Part shown: in pieces, positions 21,919 through 34,000 of the stretch
Layout of the letters: each line of letters starts with the position of its first letter
Numbering within the stretch: the stretch's first letter is position 1
DNA from: Gautieria morchelliformis
Lineage: Eukaryota; Basidiomycota; Agaricomycetes; Gomphales; Gomphaceae
Assembly: GCA_015179125.1 (NCBI GenBank)
Contig: WHVA01000081.1
Coordinates: 62,001-126,000, forward strand
Direction: 5' to 3'
DNA length: 64,000 bases
Program-made: the position numbers and the translations under genes
Notes under the pieces: model-generated
The model's input: the letters and a program-made list of their open reading frames with translations, nothing else
Database searches by the model: none
Told to the model about the DNA's origin: nothing

Positions 21919-22902
21919 TGTAAATAACCCGTGTATCTACATGTACATTAGTTATTACATAATCCCAGTGGGCCCCTTAGGGACCCACTGTATAGTTTAT
22001 GCGTGGGAACTGGCTAGCGGTCCCCATCGCATCTTACCCTTACACTGTCACTACATAGCATCAGAATACCACACATTGGTTAAGTTCTGTCGTGCTCTTG
22101 TGACTTAAGGCGTAAGATAGACATCTTTACATCCAACCCTTTCTTCCATCTTCCACAAGCTTCTTCCCCCATTCCATTAATAGATAGAAGGTTCTACCTG
22201 CTTACTAAGCTCTTGTACATTACAATATAAAAGGAGGCCCTTTGCCTGCCCTTTGAGCAATCAATCTACCCATCTTCTATCCTACACAGCTTGTGTGACT
22301 TGCACATCTTACCTAAGTTCCTAACTCGAACTAGAATACTACTCTTGCTTAGAGTAACTATTCTTAGTTAAGTAGTTGCTTTACTGCTTAGCCACTTAGC
22401 CTAACACGCTGGGTGAAACTCTACAGAGTGAGGTTGGCAATCGATTTTCTTGTCAATTAGCACTCCAATACCCGAGACGAGCTGTTCAGTTGATTTTCCT
22501 GTTATGACTTTCACAAGTCAAGTCAAGTTGTGCGCGAAAGCCACTTCACATTACTCTCTCGTTATTGCAGTGCATTGACATTGGTCGACCCAATCCACTT
22601 ACAAACTCTCCTGCGGAGCCTATTCCCTCTTTATTAAAAGGAATACTCTTGGACCCCGATAGTGTCCTTGAACCTACACACTCTTTTAGTTTATTGTTCA
22701 GTGCAGCTAAGAAATGCATTGCCTTCCAGCTGTAATAACTTGGACTAGTTATTACACAGATTGCAAGCAAGGTACAAATATTAAATTATTTCCGGAGTTG
22801 TGCTGCTGCATTGAACTGGTATTCTACTAGTCATGTAAACGACACATTCTGATAGACAGAGGCGTTAGCAATAACACCAAAGTCTTGAAGGGTTCCAAAA
22901 CA
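21919..22902 (+). repeat. LTR X (984 bp)
   Basis: Starts TGTAAATAACC right after a polypurine tract and ends GGTTCCAAAACA. Both ends are supported by the minus-orientation copy at 9706-10990, whose similarity stops at the same place. A TATA box (ACAATATAAAAGGAGG) lies at about 22223. The sequence to the right is gypsy D reverse transcriptase. The terminal GGTTCCAAAACA is nearly shared with LTR Z, suggesting related families. Confidence 0.75.
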
Positions 22903-24767
22903 TTTGCCATTACGAACCTTGGGAAGCACAAGATGATCCTCCATGACTTCAAGGATGTCTTCGCCAAGGAGTCCTTTTATTCACTTCCAGAACGCAGGAT
23001 GTGGGACCATGCAATTGAGCTTGAGCCACAAGCAAAGCCATCTGCATGCAAGGTGTACCCACTCACCCCTAGTGAACAGTTGTGGCTGGATGAATTCCTG
23101 CAGGAGAACCTGCGCACTGGTTGCATTCACCCCTCAAAATCACCTATGGCCAGCCCAGTGTTCTTCATCAAGAAGAAGGATGGATCACTGCGACTGGTCC
23201 AGGATTATTGTGTGCTCAATGCCATGACAGTGAATAATCACTACCCCCTTCCCATCACTTCTGAGCTCATCACACAGCTTCATGGAGTGAAATACTTCAC
23301 CAAGCTAGATGTGCAATGGGGTTTCAATAATGTGCGGATAAAGGATGGTGATGAGTGGAAGGCTGCACTCTGCACTAATCGCGGCCTCTTGGAACCCCTT
23401 TTCATGTTCTTTGGGCTCACAAACAGCCCTGTGACATTCCAGACCATGATGAACAACATCTTCCAAGACCTTATCATGGAAGGGCATGTATGTGTATACC
23501 TGGACGACATCCTGATTTTCCCTGACACCCTCAAGGAGCATCACCAACTTCTGCAAATAGTCCTTGAGCGCCTACGGTAGCACCAGCTCTATCTTCGCCC
23601 TGAGAAATGCAAGCTCAAGTGAAAAAAGATTGAATAACTTGGGTTCATTGTGTCATATGACAAGGTGGAGATGGACCCCATCAAGGTTGCAGGTGTCATG
23701 GACTGGCCAACCCCAGGAAATTGCAAGGAGGTGCAGGCCTTCCTAGAGTTTACCAACTTTTATCGCCAGTTCATTGAGGGCTTATCACATCATGCGCAAC
23801 CCCTGTTTTAGCTCACCAAGAAGGGTGTACAATGGTCTTGGGGTGATTGTAAACAGCAGGAATTTGATGGGCTAAAGCTGTGATTCACACCCACGCCGAT
23901 CCTGCACTTTGCAGACAATAATCAACCATACCAGGTAGAGGCTGACAGTTCAGATGTCGCCACTGGTGCAGTTCTGTCCCAGTGATCTCTGGATGATGAC
24001 AAGTGGCATCCAATCACATTTTTACTCCAAGAGCCTCACCCCTGTGGAGCAAAATTATGAGACTCATGACAAGGAGATGCTGGCGATAATTCGTGCCCTA
24101 GAGGAATGGCGACATTTCCTAGAAGGCACTGAGCATTGCATTGAGATCTGGACTGACCACAAGAACCTGGAGTATTTTCGCACTGCAAAGAAACTGAATC
24201 ACAGACAGGCTAGATGGTCACTCTACTTGTCACGTTTTGATTTTGAGTTTCAACACTGACCTGGTGTCACAATGGGCAAGTCAGATGTGTCATGACTCAT
24301 TTATTTGTATCCAGTAACCCCATTTTTCCTTTCATCACTCCACCTCGATGTTCACTCCATTTGCTACTTGCATCATGCGCCAGTAGGCACACCATCAAAC
24401 ACGATCAATATCCTTTACCCAGCATGAAGGTTCATCACTGGTCCCATTACCTTCCTGACTCAACCCCCTTTGGGTGTTCCTATGGCCAGAATGCATTCAC
24501 AGGGTGTCCTACCCATAGATCGTGTGGGATCAACCCAGCAGACCAAGAGTCCGCGCAGGGTAACATGTATGCAGGTCTCAAGGCCTGTTTTCTTACATAG
24601 GTACCTTTGTTCTCTCCTCCCCTCCATTGTTTCATGTTCGCACTCCTCCCTTCCTCTATTGCATATGTGTTTCATCTATTTGTATCCTGAATGCGCACCC
24701 CTATCCAAGCCTGGCTCATGACGGCCTCTTTCCTATTCACTGATATCATATGAGCGTTCGGTATAAG

Positions 24768-25427
24768 TGTCACGACCGCTCATTTCTGACTTCCGATCTT
24801 CAGTTCCGCAACACTTTCCACCCCTCCGATATTTCCGGCATTCCGCCCATTGTTCTATTCCCTTGTTCTTTCAACTCTATTACTCGGACCCACCGGACCC
24901 GTTTCATCGTTCATCAAAACCACATATCCGGTCACCCTTGTAATTCGTTGTCAGATATGTTTTCCCGACCCCTTGTTCTTGCCATTGTTCTACCTTACCC
25001 TGAACCCCCCTTGCAGTCCCATTGTTCCCAATAGTTAGTTCCCACGCATTGTCTACTCGACTTCCGCTTCCCCCGGAATTTGCTTAGTACCATATCATTA
25101 CCTGTTGTCTCAGCTCTTTGTATAAAAACCCCCTCATGTATGTCTGTTATTCTGCAATCAGATAATCACCTTCGATACTTGATTTCCTTCGCTCCATCTC
25201 CTGTTCTTAGCACAGCGAGTCTAGCAAGATCTCAGTCCCTCCACCTTCCATTTTCCGCCTTCCGCCTCAGTTCCGACTCAAGTTCCGACCAACCCCTAGT
25301 TCAGTACTTTCCAACTTTCGACTCATTTCCGAAATACTTAGGACGATAGTTCATCGGGGGCGCAACCTATAAGTTGAAGCCGCTGTCCTTTCCAGTTCCG
25401 ACTTAGTGGAAATCTTGATACGTAACA
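24768..25427 (+). repeat. Solo B-type LTR inside LTR Y
   Basis: Starts TGTCACGACCGCTC and ends GATACGTAACA, 660 bp, flanked by the direct repeat ATAAG (24763-24767 and 25428-25432). It is a diverged member of the gypsy B/C LTR family, sharing the end GATACGTAACA, the TATA region CTTTGTATAAAAACCCC and the CAGATAATCACCTTCGATAC stretch. Confidence 0.88.
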
Positions 25428-25470
25428 ATAAGTAGTTTACATTCGCATGTATATTCTGCAGTTCAATTAT

Positions 25471-26948
25471 TGTTAGGGATCGTCCACAAAGTAGCTACCT
25501 ATTTATGAACATTTACTAGGTAGTTAATTAGTTTCATGTCCTCAAGAAAGGTTGTATTAATATTTCTATGCTACACTCACATTGGGTCCACAAGATCTTG
25601 ATAGTTTAGCTAAGAATCACCCACGATCACATGACTATCACATGACCTCAAAAACAGCTCAAAGTCACCTGATCATCCACAGTCACCTGACAATCACCTG
25701 ACCTCAAAGTCACCTGATTATCTACAGTCACCTGACAATCACCTGACCTCAATAAAAAGAACTAAAACCAAAAAAAAATAATTAAAGTCACTTGATTATC
25801 TACGGTCACATGACCTCAATCCAGCTTGAAGTCACATGACTTTCCTTCGTCACATGATAATCACATGAGCGTGGGAGTTTCTTACATACTCTTAGCTTTA
25901 CTGTCACAGAGCTGTGACTCTAACCCAATATAGCTATAGAACCTTCCACAGCCTTCCAATAGTTTCCAAACCTTTCCTGAAGCTTCTCTAAGCTTCCTCA
26001 AGGTTCTTCACAGTAGTAGAAGCCTCTACAAGGTTCCTAGCAGTAGTTACATAAGCTAAATAGATGCAGTATAAATAGCCTGCAGTTTTAGCAGTGAAGC
26101 AATCAATCATCTTTCACCCAAACCGCTCATACCTTGAGTAACTGAAGTGTGACTTCAACACAGCCTTGTACCGAAGTACTGGCTCACTGACTTGGCTACA
26201 GTCTAAGATTGCAGCAACTCTGATTGGCTCTGAGAAGTACAAGAGTGCTCTATTTTAATTGCAGCAGGCTCTGAATAATCCCGCTGTGAACAGCAACATT
26301 ACTAAGAGTAACTGATTAGTAATCCTGTACCATTAGACGCCACTCTGAGCAGTGATCTAATAGACTTGGTTATTAGTTATTCAATTCATGCAATAGATTA
26401 TTAACTTAACTCTGAGTTAAGTGGGTTAATAGCCTTTTGAGTAATTGATCTTTCTTGATCAATCAACGCACTGCAGATATTAACCTAACTCAGGGTAAGT
26501 GAGTTAATATCCTACGTTTGTTGAGTTGGAAAACCAGAAAAGCCACGAGAATAGTGACATACTTGAACTGAGGAAGAGTTCAAGTGCAGAACTATCTTTT
26601 CACGTCTTGGGGATTATTGTTGTCTTTAATTCACTCGACCCGCAGTCCTAAGACTCTAGGTAGTTTTCCCCCGTAAAGTATCTGGACCCTTGGACACCTA
26701 ATAACATTCTTTGACCTCACAAAGTATTGCACAATCTAAGAACTACACGTGTTCAGTTAAATCTCTATTGCTACACTTCCTGTACCAATACTGATTCTGA
26801 TTGTTCACCAGAGTATAATTTCTTAATTGGGTTCTCCATTAAAATAGTTTTGAAGCTTGCATGTGCTTGTAAAGTCAAATCTCTGATTGAACTTTAGAAT
26901 TGTGTTTAACACCACAGTTTTACATTTAGTTCAACGGGTCCCAAAACA
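25471..26948 (+). repeat. Solo LTR Z inside LTR Y (1478 bp)
   Basis: Starts TGTTAGGGATCGTCC and ends GGTCCCAAAACA, flanked by the direct repeat ATTAT (25466-25470 and 26949-26953). It matches the reverse complement of 60980-62448 throughout. Between 25621 and 25870 there are 13 CANNTG E-box hexamers (CACATG, CACCTG, CACTTG) in a near-tandem array, and a TATA box GTATAAATAGCC at about 26069, so the array lies upstream of the likely transcription start, in the U3. Confidence 0.88.
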
Positions 26949-29074
26949 ATTATCATATGTCTATCTTGTGCAAAACTTGACATCATTGTGACTATCGTCT
27001 TGAACCCTCTTCTATAGACCACTATCTTAGACCAGAGGAGGACTTAAGCACCACTGGTGAGTTTTCGTACTTCGCCTTCATTACTTTAGTCTTCATACCA
27101 TTGTTGGCGCTGTCAGCAAAGGGCTCCAAAGGAGCACCTTCACTGGCGAAAGGATTGTTACTACTAGACAACCTTTCCATGAGACCTTGTACGTTACATC
27201 ATCAAGTATCACAGGCTATTTCACTACAACTGTAGATAGGGCGAGCTCCGTTCAGGTAGCCCTCTTACCTTCTAAACATTTATTGGCTTCATCTTATTTG
27301 CCAAACTATACACTTCGTTGCACAAGCCATTCGGGCGTTCACTCTGGTCACTAATACACAATATTAACACCTAAAATCCAATCTTGACAAGATGCATTGT
27401 CCTGACACTCAGGCCATGGGTCAGGTTCAGGTGACAACAGTGACTTGATGCTCCTGCGCCCAGAACTGTTCATTGTTCATGCCCTGGAGGGGCTCACCCT
27501 GGTGGGGGAAGAATGTGGGATTATTCACAACATGAAGAAGGAATTTGGAGATGGGTCACTGGAGGATGAGGTGGCAGGGGCAGTTGGGAAGCTGTGAGCG
27601 TCAGGTGGGAAATCACCTGTGTCTGCAGAGTGGGCTGAGATGGATGGGTTGCTCACATTCCAAGGCAAAGTGTATGTTCCAGATGTCCAGGACCTCAGGT
27701 GACAAATTGTCACCCAGCACCACGATTTACAAGTCGCTGGTCATCCTGGGCAATGGAATACCCTTGAGATTGCCTTGTGGAATTACTGGTCACCTCACAT
27801 GTCATGGTATGTTGGTGAATACCCCAAGATGTGTGATTTGTGCCTGAAAATGAAGGCACAAAGGCAGCCACCCCTTGGTAAACTCCATCTACCCCCTGTC
27901 CCTGAAGCTCACTAGGACATGATCAGTGTGGACTTCATTGTGGAACTGCCTGACACACATGGGTATGATGCTGTGATGAAGGTGATGGATTTGGTCTCAA
28001 AGCGGGCCCACTTCATCCCCACCAACACCACGATCACTGCGGCTGGGGCAGCGCAACTTTTCCTACACAACGTCTGGTCTGGAAGCTGCATGGGCTGCCA
28101 CGAACAGTTGTGTCAGATCGTGGGGTCAAGTTTGTTCACAAATTCACTCATGAGCTTTATCGCCTCCTGTGCATCCACATCACAGCCTCCACAGCATACC
28201 ACCCACAGACTGATGGACAGATGGAGCAACTCAATCAAGAGCTGGAGCAGTACCTTCGCCTCTTTGCCAAAGAGTGACAGGACAACTGGGACAATCTTTT
28301 GCCCATGGCTGAGTTCCAGTACAACAACCATGTTCATGCTTCAACTCATCAGTCACCCTTCATGCTGGACACTGGGCAGCACCCACGAATGGCCTTTGAA
28401 CCGCATCAACCTCCATCACACCTCAAATCTGTCAACAGATTCAAGGAGCACATGGAAGAGTTGCTGTCAGAAGTGAAGTTGGCACTGGCAAAGTCAAAGG
28501 AGGACATGGTGACATACTATAATCGCTGATGTGAGCCAGCACCTATGTTGGCACCAGGTGACAAGGTTTACCTCGATGCAAGTGATATACACACCACCTG
28601 TCCATCAAAGAAGCTGGCTCATCGGCAACTTGGCCCCTACGTAGTTGAACACCATGTTGGGTCACAAGCATATCATCTTCGCCTCCCTAAGTCTCTGAGT
28701 TGCCTTCACCCCATTTTCCCTATCATCAAGCTGACTCTGGCTCCACATGATCCAATCCCAGGTCAGCGACCATCCCCACCACCTCCACCCATCCTTAAGG
28801 AGGGCAACAAGCACTTTGAAGTTGAACAGTTGTTAGACAGTCACATGCAAGCGAACCACCTGCAGTTCCTCATCAAGTGGAAGGGGTATGGCTATGAAGA
28901 AAATTCATGGGAGAATGAGGGCAATGTCCAGGCTCCTGACCTTATCGCTGACTTCTACCACTCCAATCCGGGTGCTCCTTGTCACGTTCGTTCCTTGGAG
29001 GCCATCACCTTTCAGAATCACATGTTCCACCAGCAGGCCTTCATGCGTTGGGTTGCTACATTCAAGAGAGGGGG

Positions 29075-29590
29075 TGATGTCAGGGGAACCCCAATCGCAC
29101 ACTGCTTTATCGCAATGTGCATTATCACTGGTTTGCATTATCGCGATGTGCGTTATCGCTGGTGTGCATTATCATGATGTGCATTATCATGACTTGCACA
29201 TTACCACAGCATGCACGTTATTGCGACGTGTGATTGGGGGCTCCCGAGTCTCTCTTAGCCTTTGGCATTCTTCTGCCTTCCATTTATTCCCCTTCCTGTT
29301 CTGACCCCTTCTGACATCATTCCTTCCTTATCTGTCCAGCTCTGTTATCACTAGCATGATTGTTTATATAACTCAGGCATTCGGTGATTGGGCTAGCATG
29401 CCCATAGCTTACTTATAGTCATAGCTAGGCGGCGAAGGGGTTCCTTAGAGTTTTCTCTTTGGATCCTCCTTTGCCAGGTATGTCTGTGTTATGTATATAG
29501 TCCCCTATCTTAGTTTGGATCCCCCTTCGCCAGTTCACCGCTTGAGTGTAGAGCATCTTCCTAGGTTGCCCTTATAGATACGGAACTACA
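29075..29590 (+). repeat. 3' LTR of gypsy D
   Basis: A polypurine tract AAGAGAGGGGG immediately precedes TGATGTCAGGGG, about 90 bp after the chromodomain frame ends. The right end is set at GGAACTACA near 29590 by appearance only; there is no second complete copy to align. It contains reiterated GCATTATC-like short repeats at 29115-29190. Confidence 0.55.
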
Positions 29591-29689
29591 AACTTACAGT
29601 AAAGAGACAGTTTAAGGCTGGTTGAACAGCTAGATACAAGACTAAACAATATGCTGGTTGAACAGCAGAGCAGTTCCCATACACACTGG

Positions 29690-30078
29690 AGGCATATCAA
29701 AAATTTCTGGTCTGAAAAACTGTTCAAAAAACTGTAAAGATATCCCATATTTTTTTTAGTGTTTTTAATGTAAAAAAACTTTGACAAAATTGTGTGTTTT
29801 TGTTAGAATTTGTTGAGCAAGAAAATTGTAAAAGAGTTTAAAGTTTTTTGCAGGGTATTTTATGTGTTTTTTTTTTAGTTTCTTTGTGAAAACACAAAGA
29901 AACCCATAAAAAACCCTGCAAAAAACTTTGAAATTTTTTCCAATTTTCTTGCTCAACAAATTCTAATAAAAACACAAAATTTTATTATAGTTTTTTTACA
30001 TAAAAAAAAACACTAAAAATATTTGGAAAATCTTTACAGTTTTTTGAACAGTTTTTCAGACAAGAAAACTTTTCTATG
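29690..30078. mobile_element. AT-rich foldback element, copy 1
   Basis: A long imperfect palindrome centred at about 29893 (TTTCTTTGTG, then CACAAAGAAA). The arms carry matching segments in reverse order: GGTCTGAAAAACTG with CAGTTTTTCAGAC, TTAGAATTTGTTGAGCAAGAAAAT with its complement, and AAAGTTTTTTGCAGGGT with CCCTGCAAAAAACTTT. The outer ends form imperfect terminal inverted repeats. No coding capacity. It resembles a MITE or foldback transposon. Confidence 0.7.
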
Positions 30079-30099
30079 CTTGCAGTGACAAATACTCCT

Positions 30100-30485
30100 A
30101 CACCGGAGGCATATAAAAATTTTATGGTCTGACAAACTTTCAAAAAAAGATATTCCAAAAATTTTGAGTGTTTTTAATGTAAAAAAACTTTAATAAAATT
30201 TTGTGGTTTTGTTAGAATTTGTTGAGCAAGAAAATTGTAAAAAAAGTTTAAGTTTTTCCAGGGTTTTTTATGTGTTTTTATAAGTTTCTTTGTGAAAGCA
30301 CAAAGAAACCCATAAAAAATCCTGCAAAAAACTTTGAATTTTTTACAATTTTCTTGCTTGACAAATCCTAATAAAAACACAAAATATTATTATAGTTTTT
30401 TTTACATAAAAATCACTAAAAATATTTGGAAAATATTTACAGTTTTTTTGACTGTTTTTCAGACCAGAAAACTTTTCTATGCTTG
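30100..30485. mobile_element. AT-rich foldback element, copy 2
   Basis: A second copy of the same palindrome in head-to-tail arrangement, centred at about 30298 (TTTCTTTGTG, then CACAAAGAAA), with the same arm segments and the same right end (CTTTTCTATGCTTGCAGTG). About 25 bp separates the two copies. Confidence 0.7.
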
Positions 30486-30687
30486 CAGTGCTATGACTTT
30501 ACCAACCACCCTGCCTTTGTGTGTATTCCACACTTATTTATATGTTCCTTGTATGAAATGTGCCACTTAGGACCCCAAATACCATCCTGCATTTACTTCT
30601 CAGCAATCATTCATTTGTCCTAATGAGATCAGAGTACAGGTCAAGAGGAAAGATATTTTATGAATTATCAATTTGTACAAGGGTGAT

Positions 30688-30966
30688 TGTTAGGAAACGA
30701 GCGTCGAGTAGTTCGGCGTAGTCCGAAGCTTAACTAGGAAATGGTTCGTGCTTCGATTCTTACTCATTCTGAGACACACGTATAAGTATGCGTGAATGTA
30801 TAGTAGCATAGTCTTCCCAGTGTCTTTCGCTGCCACTGGGAAGTAAGTACATAGTTTGTGTAACGGGTATCAAAGCTAACTATAGCTTGTAGTTTACAAC
30901 TGTCTTTAGGTAGTGTATAACTATCTAGTGTCTTTCGCTGCCACTGGGAATTTACAACTGTCTTTA
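30688..30966 (+). repeat. 5' LTR of copia E2
   Basis: 279 bp. Two copies of AGTGTCTTTCGCTGCCACTG occur about 115 bp apart and two copies of TTTACAACTGTCTTTAG about 55 bp apart. The CCCAGTG and CACTGGG pieces around the first motif can pair into a hairpin. Confidence 0.9.
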
Positions 30967-31014
30967 GGTTATGGGCCCCGGCCCTACCTTCTGAACACAT
31001 AATCTACTGTGACA

Positions 31015-34000
31015 ATGCCAGCTACGCCTCTCGAGAAAATGAATAATTACCAGTCAAGTACTGGTACTGCCTATTTGGTGTTCCCAAAGTTGCACCATGA
31101 TAATTACTTTTCATGGAGCGCAAGCATGGAGTCGATGTTGCGATCCCTCAACCAGTGGGAGGTCATGATGGGAAGAGTTCCAAGTCCGACACGAGCTGAT
31201 TCGAAAGCTCCTACTGATGAGGAGCTAGAGCTAGAAGAAGCTTGGATGCTCCGGATGGAGCATGCGTACATAGAAATTGATCTGCGTCTTGAAGAACAGC
31301 AACAGACGGCGATTCGTGATAATCACGACCCATGTTTGGCCTGGAACACACTGCATACAGTGTATGGCAATCATTTAGCAAATACGAGAGTGTCGCTGCT
31401 CAGAGAGATCACTCACATTCATTACGACGGTTCTGGAATCATGGAGCATAAAGCTAGGATGGACTCACTACGGTTGAGGCTTATAGAAGCCGGCCATCCA
31501 GTCCCGGAGCCGCTCTATCTTAGCTTCTTTGTCAACACCCTCCTAGAGGAGTTTGACGCAGTTATGAATACCATCGACTGGGATCATGACTCAATGGCTG
31601 AATTGGTTAGCAATCTGCATCAGGGGGAGATAAGGAAGGGTTTGTGCACCACCACAGAAGGCTCGGCGTTTGCTGTAGCGAAAAAGAAACAGCAGAAGCC
31701 TGGATCAACCTCAGCTTCGACTTCGCAGGGGGCCTCACAAGGCACCTCGCAGGGTGCAAAGGGGAGCATGCCGAAGAAGTCCTTGGGACGCTCCGGCAAA
31801 TGTTATAACTGTGGACGTCAAGGTCATTTCGCCAAAAATTGTTCCTCTCCAAAGAAAAAGAGGGACGGTGGTTCACAACAGGATACAAAGAAGGACTCAC
31901 AGTCCAGCGATCAAGACAAAAGTAAAGCCTCTGGCTCTACAACCACGAGAGGTCTATTCTCTACGATTGAGACCTCGGTGTTTATGGCAGAGAGCCCTGT
32001 CATGAGGCGATGTTTTATAGACACGGCAGCATCGGGCAATTTTGTGCCCAGGATAGAGGACTTACACAGCTTCAAGCCATTTCCCCATCCCAAAGCATTT
32101 ACAGTGGCGAACGGGGGTGAAGTAACCTCCAGAGGGATGGGAATAATCAAAATAAATGTCAGTGGCGACAAAGGATCATGTATCATTGACGTACCACATG
32201 TTCAATGGGCGCCGGATATCCATACGCATTTATTTTCCCCAGGTCAATTGATCAAGGATGGTTTTGCGGTCCATTTGCACAGGACCGGCTGCATTTTGAA
32301 GGATCCTGCTGATCAGTTATTAGCAGACATCCATGAGCAGGGTAATACTTACCCTGCAAGTTTCTCGATTGTGCAGCCAAGCTCCCCTCTCCCGATCATA
32401 AACGCCGTGCATAAGCCTACGGCCGAGGATCTGGAGGATCGCCTTGATCAGACCTATATTGCATATACAGCGAAGGCCGACAATGATGTCATGTGTTGGC
32501 ATCAGCGTCTAGGTCATTTGAATGTCGCCGACGTACGTACTTTGGCTCAGAATCATGCCCCGGGTATCGAAATTGAGGAAGATACAGTCAGAAGTGCTGA
32601 CTGTTTAGCTTGCATCCATCGAAAACAGCATAAGTTGCAGTTTAAACTCGGAAGAACTCGTGCTACTCACATTGGAGAGTTAGTACATATGGATCTTGCC
32701 GGTCCCATGGAAACAACGAGCTTCGATGGAAATAAATACTTCCTCATCATCGTTGATGATTATTCCCGTGGAATATGGGTGGGAGCACTCACCCTGAAGT
32801 CCGAAGTAGTGTCCAAGATCCGCGATTTTGTTCGCGTGTTCGAGACCAGATACGGAGCGAAGGTTTGAAGTTTCATGGCAGATAATGGGACAGAATTTGT
32901 CAATTCAGACATGAACCGATTCATCAAGGAGAAAGGAATCACCTTGTACACGTCCGTCCCGTACACTCATGAACAAAACGGAGTTGCCAAGAGAGCGATC
33001 CGTACGATCACAGAGGGGGCGCGTGCTATGCTCTATGCGTCCAAGCTGCCAAAATATCTGTGGTCAGTAGCTGTCAAAACGATGTCATACCTTCGCAACA
33101 GATCGCCGGCTCGGGCAAATAATGGGGTCACGCCTCTTGAGCGTATTACTGGACAGAAGCCAGACCTCGCCCATATCAAGGTCTTTGGCTCTCCTGTCAG
33201 TGTCGCAGTCCCAAAAGAAAAACGAAAGAAATGGGAAAATCGCTCACGCATGGGGTATATGGTAGGATACGAGCCTTATCCATCTGGGTACCTTATTTGG
33301 TATCCAGGGTCAAAGCGGATAGAGAAGGCTAGAGATGTGTTCTTCCATGAGGAAGCTGTAGCAACTGCTACACCTATGTTGTACGGTGAGGATGACGCGC
33401 CTCGCAACGTTAATGAACGACAAAATGTAGTGAAAACCGCTAACGCACCTGTTGTGGCTCCCAAAGCAACCCCACGGCTTTTCATAGCATCCCAGCGCAT
33501 CCCCCTCACGTCGAATACAGTCCTGAAGATCAGGGCCAAGCCACGATTGAAGAACTAGCCCTGGATCAGTTTGAACAGAAGCAATCGACATTAGTGTCGA
33601 ACGTACCTGATTTCCCACCAGGAACGACGCGATCCGGCAAGCAATGTGGAGCAATCCAATCCTTAATAGCAAGTGATGAACAATTCAAAGATTCTATAAT
33701 GATGTCAGCCAACATTATAGGAGAACCAACGAGTATACACAACGCGTTGAACTTACCTGGAGAAGAGGGAGAAGCATGGGAACGTGCGCGGCAAGCTGAG
33801 TGGCAAAATATGATAGACCATGAAGTGTTTAGCGCACTGAAACCCCTCCACCAAATATGCAGGTGCTCAAGACTGGCACAGCATTGCGTACGACGCGTCA
33901 TGATAACAAGATTACTAAGCGCAAGGTTCGAATTGTCGCTAAAGGGTACAGTCAGGTGCCTGGTCTCCATTACAATGAGACATACGCTCCAGTTATGCAC

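Larger units (their letters stand above)
24288..27389 (+). repeat. Solo LTR Y in gypsy D (contains two younger LTRs)
   Basis: Starts TGTCATGAC and ends CTTGACA, flanked by the direct repeat AGATG (24283-24287 and 27390-27394). Its own sequence is 24288-24767, 25428-25470 and 26949-27389; the rest is the inserted LTRs at 24768-25427 and 25471-26948. It matches the 3' LTR of gypsy A at 49899-50918 (opposite orientation) over its length. Removing it rejoins the gypsy D codons for GKSDALS. Confidence 0.85.
22903..29074 (+). pseudogene. Gypsy D pol (RT, RNase H, integrase, chromodomain), decayed, 5' truncated
   Basis: Begins abruptly before the RT (HDFKDVFAKES, SPVFFIKKKDGSLRLVQDY, YLDDILIF), then RNase H ([27 protein letters not shown]). 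It is interrupted at 24288-27389 by solo LTR Y and continues with the RNase H-integrase linker (LMLLRPELFIVHALEG), integrase ([30 protein letters not shown]) and a C-terminal chromodomain at about 28820-28960 (LQFLIKWKGYGYEENSWENE). Protease and gag are missing. At least ten in-frame stops occur between 23578 and 28530; at most of them the family residue is Arg, Gln or Trp, as expected of CGA to TGA, CAG to TAG and TGG to TGA changes. The element is dead. Confidence 0.85.

Noticed and set aside
19710-22902. Interpretation of LTR X plus the following RT as one element (5' LTR of gypsy D)
   Set aside because: The purine tract directly before 21919 marks a 3' LTR, and the RT starts without gag, protease or a primer-binding site, so the join is more likely a rearrangement.
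25621-25870. CRISPR-like or satellite array from the repeated GTCACCTGA words
   Set aside because: Spacing is irregular, there are no unique spacers, and the array lies inside a dated LTR in a eukaryote; it is better explained as an E-box-rich U3.
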